This document shows positions 44,106 to 55,367 of a stretch of DNA of 64,000 nucleotides, one piece after another. The first letter of the stretch is position 1, and each line of letters starts with the position of its first letter. The notes under the pieces were generated by a model. It worked only from the letters and a program-made list of their open reading frames with translations, did not search any database and was not told the DNA's origin. Source of the DNA: Schizochytrium sp. TIO01 (Eukaryota > Sar > Bigyra > Thraustochytrida > Thraustochytriidae); the NCBI GenBank assembly GCA_004764695.1, contig SMSO01000034.1:2054501-2118500 (forward strand), in the 5' to 3' direction. A program made the position numbers and the translations under genes.

Positions 44106-46442
44106 TTACTCAGCGGTCGATTGACCACGTTGATAATGGTCCCCACATAAAAGGGTTCCATCGAGTGCATAAATAGGTTCGCCGGGAACAAAGCGGGAAA
44201 TGGCAGACCAGTATGGCGATGCAAGATTAGAGTGACGCATATCTGCGGCCGAAAAATGGGCAAAGACTTTGACGTTGCGAGATTTAAGAGACACTGTCGG
44301 ATAAAAGGAGGCTGGCTCGTTCCCTGAAATATTGCGGATCGGAAAGGCCTGCAGCCAGCCACCGACCACGTCGTTCCCGGGCTGTAAGCCAAGTTCTTGT
44401 GCATGGCAAGCTACTTGCTTGCCATCCACATAGAACGCCACTAGGAGATGGGAGATCCACGCCCGTACGCAGACGCCAACGACGCTGCCATAAGTGAATT
44501 TCATGGCCGTGCGTGTCCGGTGACCAGAAACAAGGAGAACTCCTGATGAGTCGAGACCAACTGTGTTGGCTGAACAACCAGGGACAGTGTTGCGCAAGGC
44601 CATATTGCGTGTGGAAAGACCCACACAGACATGAAGAGGAACATCGCTGAGATCAAGAGACTCCTCCCCCGCCCAGACAGGGCACATTTCGAAATATGTT
44701 GTACGGCCATAAGGCAAGGCAAGTGCTGCGCGTACAGACCGATATATACGTTGCGCAAGTGGTGCACGGGGTGCATCACGTTGTTGCTTGGGTTGCTGAC
44801 CAGGCTCTTGCGCAGCATTACTCAATTTGCCGTCAGCTTTGTTTGTCTGTACAGCGGCGACAGAGGTGGAGACGTCCATAGCGTTGGAGTTCTCGTTTGG
44901 GGCTACGGCAATTACAGTACTTGGCTTGGTCTGCTTGACGTTGCTTTTGGCATTAGTCGTGCCCGACAAGGTTTGACTCTTGTTGCCGTCCTCTGTCTTT
45001 TTGGCAGATGCTGTGGCTGCAGCAGCGCCTTCTTCAACCATCTCTTTCTGCTGCTGTGTCTCGCGCGTGGGTGATTTTTGAAAACTGGCACGGCGAACAC
45101 CAATAAAGTAATCTAAGGAGGCACAGTGACCACCGCAGGAAAGGATAATTTTCGGATGGGCGTCTTCCTGGTTAAAAATAGCCATGCGAGGACGGTCATC
45201 AGCAATCTGCTCACCACGTAGTTCATCGCGAGCGCGCCAGAGAACATTCTCAGTAAACGCCAAGGAATAGTCAAGGACAGCGGATCGTGAGTCAGGTGTG
45301 GCAGGGAAGGACTTCGGTGAGCATGGTACAACACACTCTGTTTCCGGGACTGCGCTTTTGGCTGCAGCAGAGTTGGCACTAATCCGACAGGCCATGAGAC
45401 GACTCACATAATCATTTTCCTCAACATGTTGCAACATATGCCGTTGCCTTTCAAGAAATTCTTGAAGTTGCTCATCATCAGTACCGCTAAAAAACAGATC
45501 GTGTTCCTCATCGTCATCGTTATCTTCCTCGGGACGAGCTTCACAAGTAGGATTTTTACTTGATCTTCGTCGGCGTGCGTATGCGTTAAACTTGTGTGCG
45601 AGTGCTGGGTTGCTTTCCAAAAGGCTTTCAGTATTGCTATGTTCTTGGTCCATAATGGAGAGGGGTGCCTTATTTGAGGCGGCGTACGCTGCAACATTGC
45701 GACGGCGTACTTGAGGAGGGGGTAACAATTGTACAGTTGCATCGAAGGGGCGTACAGGAATTTCAAAGTGCATTCCTCGACGGATGCGATTCAATACAGC
45801 AGTCGGTAAGGCAAGGTCATCACGTTCACGGTACGAGAGAACAACGCCGGTAACAGACTTTCCTAGGTGGGGTGGAATATGACCAAGTTTTACACCTCGG
45901 CCTCGATGAAAATGGGCTTCTTCCATGAAGGCATCCACCGCGCGTTCTAGGTCTCGCTTGCTAGGGTCATCGAGGGATTCCCCAAGGGCATCGGCGAGAT
46001 AAAAGAGGATTTTGCTGATAATTTGTTGTGGACTACTATTGCGGGCTTCGACAACAAAGCGCATAGCGCGTTGGAAGAGGTCGTTGCCACCTGACTGTGA
46101 ACGGGTGGTCATGCCCAGTTTGCGTCTTCTTGCATCTTCTTGCGCTTGACGAAGAAATCGGCTTTCTCTTGATTTGGCTTCTGCAAGAAGTGCTTCTCGA
46201 GATCGACGACGACGGCGCTTTGATGACGTCGAGCTGGATTTCTTTTTCTTCTTGTTTGAACTGCCTGTGTTTTCATCTGCATTGGAACTTGATAGCTTCC
46301 CTTTCCGAGGGTGAGGGAGATTTGTGTAGCGAAGTAAAACCTGGGTCACTTGATCTGCAGGTAGGCCCACGGACCCCAAGGTCTCGAGAATGTATACACC
46401 AATCTCAACAACCTTGGACTTGCCTTCGTCAACGACATACAT
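44106..46442 (-). CDS. SPRY-domain protein with basic/acidic low-complexity regions
   Basis: 778 residues, one exon. Residues 61-86 hold a Lys then Arg run (KKKKKSSSTSSKRRRRRSR), a likely nuclear localisation signal. About 110-225 is predicted folded and helical (MRFVVEARNSSPQQIISKIL, LGKSVTGVVLSYRERDDLAL), unrecognised. 300-330 is acidic. About 585-735 is a SPRY/B30.2 domain: VCVGLSTRN, NTVGLDSSGVLL, YGSVVGVCVRA and FYVDGKQV follow the family order, with YPTVSLKS closing it. SPRY domains bind proteins; in nuclear proteins such as ASH2L and hnRNP U they sit in chromatin or RNA complexes. The ASH2L-like layout is only partial here (no PHD or winged-helix seen), so I leave it unnamed. Confidence 0.7.
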   Translation of the reverse strand: MYVVDEGKSKVVEIGVYILETLGSVGLPADQVTQVLLRYTNLPHPRKGKLSSSNADENTGSSNKKKKKSSSTSSKRRRRRSREALLAEAKSRESRFLRQAQEDARRRKLGMTTRSQSGGNDLFQRAMRFVVEARNSSPQQIISKILFYLADALGESLDDPSKRDLERAVDAFMEEAHFHRGRGVKLGHIPPHLGKSVTGVVLSYRERDDLALPTAVLNRIRRGMHFEIPVRPFDATVQLLPPPQVRRRNVAAYAASNKAPLSIMDQEHSNTESLLESNPALAHKFNAYARRRRSSKNPTCEARPEEDNDDDEEHDLFFSGTDDEQLQEFLERQRHMLQHVEENDYVSRLMACRISANSAAAKSAVPETECVVPCSPKSFPATPDSRSAVLDYSLAFTENVLWRARDELRGEQIADDRPRMAIFNQEDAHPKIILSCGGHCASLDYFIGVRRASFQKSPTRETQQQKEMVEEGAAAATASAKKTEDGNKSQTLSGTTNAKSNVKQTKPSTVIAVAPNENSNAMDVSTSVAAVQTNKADGKLSNAAQEPGQQPKQQRDAPRAPLAQRIYRSVRAALALPYGRTTYFEMCPVWAGEESLDLSDVPLHVCVGLSTRNMALRNTVPGCSANTVGLDSSGVLLVSGHRTRTAMKFTYGSVVGVCVRAWISHLLVAFYVDGKQVACHAQELGLQPGNDVVGGWLQAFPIRNISGNEPASFYPTVSLKSRNVKVFAHFSAADMRHSNLASPYWSAISRFVPGEPIYALDGTLLCGDHYQRGQSTAE

Positions 46443-47457
46443 GATGGTCTAAGCTCTATACGTCTATATGCTGGAATTTGATTTGACCTGCTGCAGAAGC
46501 AGTATTTATGGAATGCGTGTTTGGGTTATATATGTAGAAAGAAATGTATTGCTGTCTGCGATTGCCAGAATATACAAGTATTTGCAATTAATTCTCCGTG
46601 AGGTCTGGCTGAGACGATAAGGAAAAAAAGAGGTAACAAAGAGGTAACACGGGCACAGTCCAAAAAGCAGATCGAAAAAGGTCAAAGCGAGGTGCAAAAC
46701 GAAAATAAAGAGAAAGATGTCGATTGTGAGACCACTGCTGATTCCGTCTTATTTTGTACCGCAGATACTCACCTTGGTGGGGCGGTGATTGCACAGAAGA
46801 TAGAAATGGGGCGAAAAAAACAGGGAGGAAGCCAAAGTACCACCCGCTGCTGCCCCTTGTGCCCTTGCCTGGCGAATTACTATCAACAAAGCACCTTTGT
46901 GCACTATTCACAGTTGCTGTTGTCTAAATTTGGCCCAGCTCGTCCAGGAATAACAAACAGCAAATAAGAGAAAAAAAATGAAAAAGAAAAAAAAGTGGTC
47001 TCCCTGGATATATATATATACAACCAGCACAACCTCAACACCTGGCACAAATTCCGGCAAAAGCTTTCGCCTTTCGCCGTTCAGAGAGAAGAGTCACTTC
47101 AACGCTTCGAGAATCCCACCACCAAAGACTTTTCCACAACCCTCTTTCTCTGCAGAACTTCTTCTTCTTCTTCTTCTTTAGCAACGACACTATACCAGTA
47201 CTAGGTACTGGTCTTACACTCGAGTCGTGTAAAAAATGTGACCCAGAAGAGACCCAAAGAACCAGCTTTTGGCCGCTCCAAATAATCGGTCCACGGCGCA
47301 GAGCAGGCCCTCCGCACGTGTGAGAGTTTGACTCCCTCCCGCAAATAATCAAATTCAATCGCCCGCCGCAGCGAGGTATTCCTGAGCTTGTGCCACGCGC
47401 AAACCCGCCTCGAGCCTCGCGAGCCTGGTCTTCGCTTGTCCACAAAGAAAGAGAAGA

Positions 47458-47505
47458 AGAAAAAACAGAAAAACAGAAAAACAGAAAAACAGAAAGAAAG
47501 AACGC
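47458..47505. repeat. AAAAACAG-type octamer repeat
   Basis: Tandem copies of an 8-mer (AGAAAAAC phase), followed by AGAA repeats. Confidence 0.85.
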
Positions 47506-48211
47506 ACCGAGAGGCGCGACGGCAGCAGGAGCGCGTCTGCTCCAGAGACGGGGCCAACGGACCAGCCGGGCCTCCCTCCCTCCTCCGTCCCTCTCCGCGG
47601 CCTGCTCTGGGCTCCGCGCGGGATCGAGGACCCAAGGAAAACCGAGCGCCAAGACAGGAAGAAAAACCACGAGTCTAAGAACAAGAGTACAGTGGAAACA
47701 AGGAAGGCAGGACGGCGGAGACAAATGGGACCACGGGCGGTCGCCACGTCCGGTTAGGCGTTCCTCGGGGAGCGCCTGCGTCCCGCGCGGCGCCTCCTGT
47801 CCGCTGCAGCCCTGCGCAGGTGTTGGGCTCTGAGGTCGCTTTCCTCTTCTCCTGCACGCCTTTGTTCTGCCTCGCGTTCTTTCTGTTCCTCTCTTTGTTC
47901 CTTTGTCGCTTTCTCTGTTTGAAATCAAATCTCTTTCCTCCGAATCTTTGGGTGACGGACCTCGGTCTGCCGCTCCACCTCCCTCTGCGGCGGCGCTGCG
48001 ATCGCGCAGACGCTGCCGCCCTCTCCGAGCCACGCTCCGCGCTCCGGCGGTGCCCGTGTCGGTTCGCAAGCGGAGGCGCGCACGCAGCTCAGACGCGGCC
48101 GAGCGGACGCCGTTTGGTTTCTGTCATCTTTTCCGCTCTATTCTTTCGTCCGTATGATCGATCATCAATCGTCGAAAGAAAGAACTTTTAAAGTCCTTCC
48201 TTCTTCTATTA

Positions 48212-48270
48212 TCATTATTCATTATTCATTATTCATTAATCACTCTTCATTCTTCATTCATTATTTATTC
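48212..48270. repeat. ATTCATT heptamer-type repeat
   Basis: Degenerate tandem copies of ATTATTC and CTTCATT units. Confidence 0.8.
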
Positions 48271-48452
48271 ATGGTTGATTGATTATTGTTGTTGATTATT
48301 GTTGTTGATTATTGATTATTGTTTGTTATTGATTGTTGATTACTGTTTTCAGAAAATAAATAAAAAACTCAACTTTAGAATTGGAAAAGAAAGAACTATG
48401 AACGAAGTCAAACTTAAACTTGAAAGAAAAGGACTCTTTCTTTCTCTCTTTT

Positions 48453-48570
48453 ACTCTCTCTCTCTCTCTCTCTCTCTCATCATCGTTGCGAAGCGTATTC
48501 TTTCTTTCTTTCTTTCTTCTTTCTTTTCTTTCTTTCTTTCTTTCTTTTCTTTCTTTTCTTTCTTTCTTTC
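48453..48570. repeat. (CT)n then (TTTC)n microsatellites
   Basis: CT run at 48453-48478 and TTTC/TTTTC run at 48499-48570, separated by a 20-bp unique segment. Confidence 0.92.
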
Positions 48571-49305
48571 AGTTATTATGACAACCACACACATAAACAT
48601 CGTTTTAAAAATTGCTCGCTTTGCCATGCATGGTCAGTCAGTCGCTCCAATCCAATGGGCATTCCTGGAAACCCTGCCCAATCTTCGGCACAATTCAGGC
48701 ACATTGCGCCCTTTCCCGACGCCAATCATCGCTGCGAACGCGAGAACCTCTGCATTTACACGGAGGGCAGAAGAGCCTTCGCTTCTTCACGCGCATCGAT
48801 GCATATGATGTGTTCAGAAACCGTCTTCTGTTTCTAAGGAGGCGTGTGCTCTCTTAGTCCTTCGCTCTATGAGTTAATGAGAGTTAATGAGTCAATGAGT
48901 CAATGAGTTATTATATTATGGTGCTGCAAGAACTCCAAAGAGCTCCAAAGCGGAATTCCACATGGGCGTGGCAAACTTGAAGCTTGGGGTCCTGGCGACG
49001 CAGGAGCACACCGCCTCTCGGGGCTTGCCTTGACACCCTCGCCGCGAGGAGGGGTCTACAGAAGACAGCGCTTCGAGCCCAAGGATCGATCTTGAAGTGG
49101 CTTTTGACCTCATTCGCGCAATTCCTCTTCGAGTCACTTATGAAATTCGTTAAAAATTAGAAAACAGTAACCATTATTATATGAGGCGCCTTTTAACTGA
49201 CTGACTATGACTTATCATTGCTATTTTATAGTCCCTGTTTAAGCTGTTAAAATAATTTTTTAGGTAAGTAATACATGGTAGTATTAGTAGGTAACCAGAG
49301 AATGA

Positions 49306-49374
49306 AAGGGAAAAGAAAAGAAAAGGAAAAGAAAAGGAAAAGAAAAGTAAACTTTTTTTCTTTTTCTTTTTTTC
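49306..49374. repeat. Polypurine tract followed by polypyrimidine tract
   Basis: GAAAA-type repeats are followed after a 5-bp gap by a T/C tract that can pair with them, forming a long imperfect hairpin or triplex-prone sequence. Confidence 0.75.
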
Positions 49375-49460
49375 CCATTCATGGACACTCAGAGGGGAGG
49401 AAACTCATTTCTTTTCTACAGTAGTTAGTACTTAACACTTACACTACAACCACTCTCCAC

Positions 49461-49498
49461 GAGCTGTGGGAACTCGAAGCGCGAGCCCCCCACAGCTC
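49461..49498. repeat. Strong GC-rich inverted repeat
   Basis: GAGCTGTGGG (49461-49470) pairs perfectly with CCCACAGCTC (49489-49498); an inner CTCG/CGAG pair (49473-49476 and 49482-49485) extends the stem around the loop AAGCG. It lies outside any gene. Confidence 0.8.
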
Positions 49499-49759
49499 AG
49501 AGGAAGCCCGGCCAGCGTTCTCCCGTTTTGTCACTAAGACACCCAAACTGAGTCCTGCCCAGACCCAAGATTAAGAACGGCGGTAGATCCTAGATACGGT
49601 AAAGTATACCAGTCAGCGCCGGCGAAATCGTGGCGGCCGGCTGTGCTGTGGTAGTAGTTATCGCTGCGGGGCCGTTCCTCCTCTGGGCTGCGCGATGTTT
49701 ATCTCTGCAGAGGTAGCATGAAAGACCCGTCGCGTTGCTCTCTTTTCCGCCTGTGGACA

Positions 49760-49804
49760 AATAAATAAACAAACAAACAAACAAACAAACAAACAAACAG
49801 ACAG
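49760..49804. repeat. (CAAA)n tetranucleotide repeat
   Basis: About eight CAAA units flanked by AATA and CAGA variants. Confidence 0.92.
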
Positions 49805-50373
49805 ACGCATAAAGAAAGACAGCCTACTTAATCCAAACTAAGCCAAACCAACAAAGCAATCCAAAGCAGTCCAAGGCAATCTGAAGAGGCCGCATTAAAG
49901 CACCCTTCTGTCAAACAGTGAGCGGGAAACAGCAACAGAGCTCATTCTCCCATTCGCTTCTCCGTCTTCGTTTGCGTTTTGATCATACCTAACAGCTTGT
50001 TTTCAGAATTGAATTAAGTTTATTTAAAAATAAATAAAGCCTTTTCGAGCGATCGATTGGCGGTAGGAGGCGCCTATCTAAGACTACCGACGTAGTTTCC
50101 GTTAGCGATGAGGAATAAAAGAAGTTTATATGTAACGCGAAGTAAATGAATGATCTTGAAGAAAGGGAAGGATGAGATGCTGTATATTTAGGACGAACTA
50201 CGGAGTCCTCTCGGGCTCCAGCTCTGCAGCTCTGTAGCTCTCGGTCTCGGGATGGCTGCCTGGGTAAGGAAGCCGCTCGCACCTCCCTCTCCTCGTGCCG
50301 ACGCATCTTCGATCTCCCGCCTTGCAGAAGCAACGCGGCGTCTCGACTTTTGGCAGGGTACCAAGTTTGCGAT

Positions 50374-50405
50374 TATTCATTCATTCATTCATTCATTCAT
50401 TCATT
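50374..50405. repeat. (ATTC)n tetranucleotide repeat
   Basis: About seven tandem ATTC units. Confidence 0.92.
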
Positions 50406-50669
50406 TAGTAGTTTCTAAAAGCTGTGGATCCATCAAATCAAACGATATTCATGAATTCGCTCGTTTCGAAGTTTCGCGATGGGTGTCTGTGAAGCATCGC
50501 GAAGACGGTTTATTCGCTCGTTCCTGAATCGTTATTTCCCGAAGCTTAATCGCTCATTTTCTGGAGCACGTTCTCTTCTTTCCAGAGAATCATGAGAGAT
50601 TGGCCATGTTTGCACATGCATGCATGTATGCGCAAAGGTAGGATACAGTAGGTGGGTACTATATGCATG

Positions 50670-50716
50670 TTGATTGATTGATTGATTGGTTGATTGGTTG
50701 ATTGATTGATTGATTG
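50670..50716. repeat. (GATT)n tetranucleotide repeat
   Basis: Tandem GATT units with GGTT variants. Confidence 0.92.
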
Positions 50717-50804
50717 CACGAGTGTACTGAAGTGGAAGCGAGGCCGCCAACACGTCATACCTCGGCGTCGTTAAGCTTCTCGGCACCTGAAGGCCAATGA
50801 GTTG

Positions 50805-50972
50805 AGTTCGACTTCGACTTTGATTTCAACTTTGGTTTTGATCTCGATTTTGGATCTTGATCCTGATCTTGATCTTGAATCTGAATCTGATTCCGGTTCT
50901 GCTTCCGGTTCTGCTTCTGATTTCGATCTTGAGTTCTTCGAAGTTGACCTCAACTTCGACTTCGACCTCGTT
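50805..50972. repeat. Degenerate hexamer minisatellite (TTCGAC/TTGATC/TTCTGC)
   Basis: About 28 copies of a 6-mer drifting through GACTTC, GATCTT, GAATCT and GGTTCT forms. Because the period is 6, both strands stay open in several frames and give dipeptide repeats (for example DSDSRSRSGS); this is not evidence of coding. Confidence 0.85.
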
Positions 50973-52790
50973 TCGTGGGCCCAATGGAATGGTACTCAAA
51001 TAATTATGTGGAAACTGCCTTGGCAACAGCTGTTTGGGTCCAGAGCTCTTCTGTGGCTGACACCAGAGCGAGAGTAGCGATGATTGCGACAAGGGTGATG
51101 ATAACAGAGATTGGGGTCAAAACCTATTCCAACACTCGCGTCCGGTGGATGGGGGCGTTGATTGATGGAATGGAAATGCCAGCGCATGTCTAACTCCCTA
51201 ACTCCCTGAGCAAGCTCAAGAAAGTGGGAGGCTGCGGTTATTTCAATTGGCTTCGCTGTTCGAGATTCTGCGGCAGAGGCGAAATAGCTGGCCTTTTCTA
51301 GGATATCGAAATCGACCCTTCAGAAACTACTTGCGCGTAGTGTCCAGTCAAGCTTCTGTTGTATGTCTCTGTCCATATGGTTTCTCTGCTTCGAGTCCCG
51401 GCTTGAGCATAAGTTGGAGTAGGATGTGAAGACGGGATAAATATTTGCTTGTCACCTGGGGCAAAACCGTTCAAACTGTTGAATAGCCCCATAACAATTG
51501 ATCTCTGAGCAAAATGTGGGTTGGCTGCTGTTAGCACAGGCAAAACTAAATTACCTCCGGTTGTAAGTCTTCAAGTATGCGTGGAATTTTGTAATTTACT
51601 GCCTCTGTATCTAGGCAAGTGGTGAATTTTGTTTTGGCAGCCCCGTAAACATTGAATCTTAATCAAAACCACAGAGTACTTGGCAACCCCCTTGACAGGA
51701 GCATTGTCTTTTATTGCTTTCGCCACCCCGCAATCTTCTGTCGTTTGTCTTCCCTGTAAGAACTGCTCTGTCCGAGAAATAGAGTTGTAAAACCCTCCGA
51801 GTAGGAGTTCAAGTTCTCAAGATCTAAACTATCGTGCAGACTCTTACACGCAAGCAAAGCTGATGCTCTCTTTTTCTTAAAAATAAAACCATGTCAGCTA
51901 CGTCCACAATTCCGAGCTATCATGCCTCCAAATCCCACGCTCCGCGTTCTCGTTTCTGATGAATAAGGTTGATATCGGCTAAGCAGATTTTGGAATTCAT
52001 GACCTCCCTCCACGCATCAATCGCATTATCATCCCGTCCCACTTCAAAGCTGCATCGCACCGATACATTCCACGCATCAGTCTGAAGAACTCCAACGAGA
52101 GCAAGATGTAGCTAGCTGCTACCTTTGAGCACTTGGTTCCTCTTCTGATTCATCCGCCTACGAAAGCATGCGCTGCTTTTGGTGTTTTGATCGCCTCTTC
52201 GCTTTGGTATTTGCTCCTCACGTCTCAAAGCGCGTGGAAGCGAAGTGACCCAATTATTCAAATCCGCTGCGTTCGTAGTTTTAAATTAAACAGGTATCCA
52301 AGATTAAACTGCTTCGAAGGACCGCGTTTAAAACATCAAATACCTTTCTGAAAAGGCACTTTCAAACGAGAAGAGCCATAAAACCAAACCTCGAAAGAAG
52401 AGGAATCCTATCATGTCAATGTAATGTACCTTTGGCAATGGCTCCAAAGCGATGTTGAAGTTTCTTTTGCGTTTCCCGCCTTTCTGAGGATACGCTATTT
52501 GAGCTCCTCAATTCGAGGCTCTCGTCAACGTCAGAAATTCGTCATCCGCATACGCTATGCCCAAGAGGCCGAGAGGGTTTCTGAAATACCCACAGCGGTA
52601 GGTAGACTGCGGTAGGCTGCGGGACCCGCGCCTGCTATTACCCGTTCCAGGAAGGGTCTTTCGCACGAAAAGAATCCGTGGCGGCTCTCCCCCCCCCCCC
52701 TCTCTACCGTCCCACACTCGAACGAGCCTCCCCCACAGCTCCGCCGGCCAGTGCAAGAGAGCTCCCTTTCAAAACAACACATCAGAGCCC

Positions 52791-52826
52791 TCTTCTTCTT
52801 CTTCTTCTTTTTCTTCTTCTTCTTCG
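52791..52826. repeat. (TTC)n trinucleotide repeat
   Basis: About twelve TTC units with one TTT interruption. Confidence 0.9.
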
Positions 52827-53080
52827 TATCCTCTTTGCTTAGATATAGAGTCGGATAGTCCACGCTTTGCCTTTTGCTCTTCAAGCTCAGCCTTTCTTGA
52901 ATCTCCGTTGACCTCAGCTAGAAAAGGCCGCAGAGGCCACGACAAAGCAGCGTTGGGCCTCAAATGAGCGCCGCTCGTTGCAGATATTATTCTTGGCCTC
53001 ATGTTTCTCCTTTCTTACTTCGGCGGCTCTTCGCCGTCGTTGTTTCCTTAGAACTATGGACCAAGAAAAACAAAGAAACA

Positions 53081-53165
53081 ATGAAACAAATAGAAGAAAA
53101 TGAAACAAATAGAAGAAAATGAAACAATTAGAAGAAAGAAACAATTAGAAGAAAGAAACGAATAG

Positions 53166-53208
<43 letters not shown>
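53081..53208. repeat. 19-bp A/G-rich minisatellite grading into (GA)n
   Basis: Copies of a GAAACAAATAGAAGAAAAT unit shorten and drift, then run into GAAA and GA repeats. Confidence 0.85.
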
Positions 53209-53209
<1 letters not shown>

Positions 53210-55230
53210 AGCGAAAGACTCTCGAGTCGAAGGCCGTTCGAAGGAAATGCGCAAAAGAGTTTATAGAAACAGACTCGAACTCGATTGCCCTTTTGTCTTC
53301 GTCCCGTTTTTAACGGGAAAAACAGTGAATCGCGAGTGTGTCTGTCTTTCAAAGGCGCCTTCAAAAAAGGAGAAAGCGACTGCCGCCCCATTAGGGTTTG
53401 CGGTAGGCAGCCACTAATCAGGATTCATTCATTCAAAGCCCAAGACTCATCGTCTAGTGAGGGCGCGGTATCAGCGCAGAGGGGACTGCGGACGGCCTTC
53501 CCCTGATGACCGACTGAGTCGATGGCCGCCGCTGCGGGGATACGTGACTCTTTTCTAGTGGGACGTGTGGAGAATGTCTAGTACACCCACAGTGGGGTGT
53601 TATTTCCCACAGCGGAAGCGGCTTCTTACCTAATGAACCAGCCATCTGCGAGCCCACTCTTTAATGATTTCCTTAAGTTTTTATTTTTTATTTATTTATT
53701 TAATTAAAAAGAATAGAAAAGAGAGGTCCTTTGTATTTTCAAGAGGGAATCAAACTATCATTGGCTATTGCAAGGCTATTGCAAGAACTACGCGTGCGTC
53801 ATCGTCACCATCATCACATTTGGGAAGAAAATAGATGGGGTCTGGCAATGACAACGACTTTTTGTGTGCTGCAAGTGCCCTTTTTAAACTTAAATAATTG
53901 ATAAATCTAGGATTTATTTCGCCATTATGTTATTTATTTTGTTTGAAGAAAAGGGTATCATGAAGGCGTAAGTGCTTGGACCATCTGTTTGCACACTTCA
54001 AAACGCGACGTAAAGAAACACACACTCAAAACTGGGTTGCCAGGATGATTCTGCTTTAAATGAACATCAGATTGTTTGCTGAAATGAGATTTCTCGCTGC
54101 CATACGATAGTTCATGAGCATTCGAACAGGAAGTTATTGATTAGAGTTTGCAAGTTTATGTTCTCAAGAAAACAGAAGTACATCGACAAGGTTACCAGTG
54201 CATCTCATGCGACTATAGCAATTAGATATGGAGTGAAAATCAAAGTAATGAAATGATATATGATACTACAGAGACATACATCTACGACTAGATCCTCGTA
54301 ACCTGATATATTCCAACTATGTGTATGGCCTATATTATGACTTCTTTACCAATGCAAAGTTGTATATTACGAGTCAAATTCAACGTAGTCATTACACAAA
54401 TTGCCTGCGCTCTTCCGTAAGGACAAGGAGTCACATTACCAATTGAAATAAGGGAGCCTTAATCAGTTTCGCGCGACGAGGTAAGTCTAGACCATAAAGA
54501 CCGTCTACAGTATAAACCTACGTCATCTGACTGCAAATAGACACTAAATCTGGGATAAGCGTCAAAATAATCATTTGCAGACATTCAGTTTACTCAACTC
54601 GTGGCGAGAAGATCCAAAAATGACTATACTAGCTTGAGCAAGATAATCATACACATTTGAATTGAATATCTATGCGAAAATGGCAGTCACTTGGTCTTTT
54701 TTATTCTTCTCCCTAGCAAAGATGGATATACATTTGTTGCAACCAATTTTTGTTAAAACTAATTCAATGTATTGAGTAGGTACGGCAAATGATTTCCACG
54801 GTATGGCTTTACATTAAAATAGATATTTGCTTTTGTTGCATACCTAATTTTTTCATTTCAAAGGCGATTATGTAAATTCACAAAACTACTAGACATACAT
54901 AGGTACCTGCCACTCAATTGCTAGTAAACTGATGTGAAACGAAGTCAATCAGAATCAACAACATAAAATAGAGTAATTATACACTGATATAGGTTGAGTG
55001 GTCACAGTCAATTTTCCTTTTGGTGTTGGGTATATGGCAGAAAAGTACATATTATTTTCATACATGAACACCATTTGTCTTTAAACCCTATGTTTTAGAA
55101 CAAAGTATGTTGGAGGTAAATCGCAATAAGCACATAATCCTGCACAGAGGTAGAGCAGAAAACTTTACTAGGACAGCATTTGTCTCAAGCGGTTAACTCT
55201 GTGAAACCTCGGGGCAAAACTTGCTTTCAC

Positions 55231-55263
55231 TAGGTACTTCTGTAGTACCTACCTATAGGTACT
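55231..55263. promoter_or_regulatory. Triple TAGGTACT element in promoter position
   Basis: TAGGTACT (55231-55238), its inverse AGTACCTA (55244-55251), and TAGGTACT again (55256-55263), ending 105 bp before the ATG of the following gene. The first two form an 8-bp stem with a 5-nt loop. The spacing and position suggest a transcription-factor site; function is inferred only. Confidence 0.5.
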
Positions 55264-55367
55264 AGGGACTAATGAAGCGTTGTGACATTCGGCCTCTTCT
55301 GTGACGGTGAGCATATCCCCAACTGGAGCTCGAAGGATTGTTGGTCTCTTGAAGTTATCCATCGTGC

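Larger units (their letters stand above)
46443..55367. other. 8.9-kb repeat-rich region without a supported gene
   Basis: The longest gene-free stretch. GC-rich islands (47230-48110, 49440-49700, 52610-52760) alternate with AT-rich DNA (53880-55000) and many simple repeats, listed separately. Open frames up to 344 codons in the GC-rich part occur on both strands over the same DNA, contain simple-sequence peptides and no domain. A lone inverted repeat (49461-49498) and a palindromic promoter-side motif (55231-55263) are the only structured elements I can defend. Confidence 0.5.

Noticed and set aside
47281-47345. tRNA-like segment (GAGAGTTTGACTCCCTCC resembles a T-arm)
   Set aside because: No acceptor stem or D-arm can be paired and no Pol III T-tract follows at the right distance.
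47035-48069. 344-codon open frame on the minus strand in the gene desert
   Set aside because: It overlaps open frames on the plus strand and in other minus frames, encodes simple-sequence peptides (FFLSVFLFFCFS from an AGAA/AAAC repeat) and has no domain; GC-rich DNA explains the length.
48299-48808. 169-codon plus-strand frame
   Set aside because: Mostly translation of CT and TTTC repeats into Leu/Ser/Phe runs.
50771-51092. Charged dipeptide-repeat frames on both strands
   Set aside because: Produced by the degenerate 6-bp minisatellite, open on both strands; no flanking coding signal.
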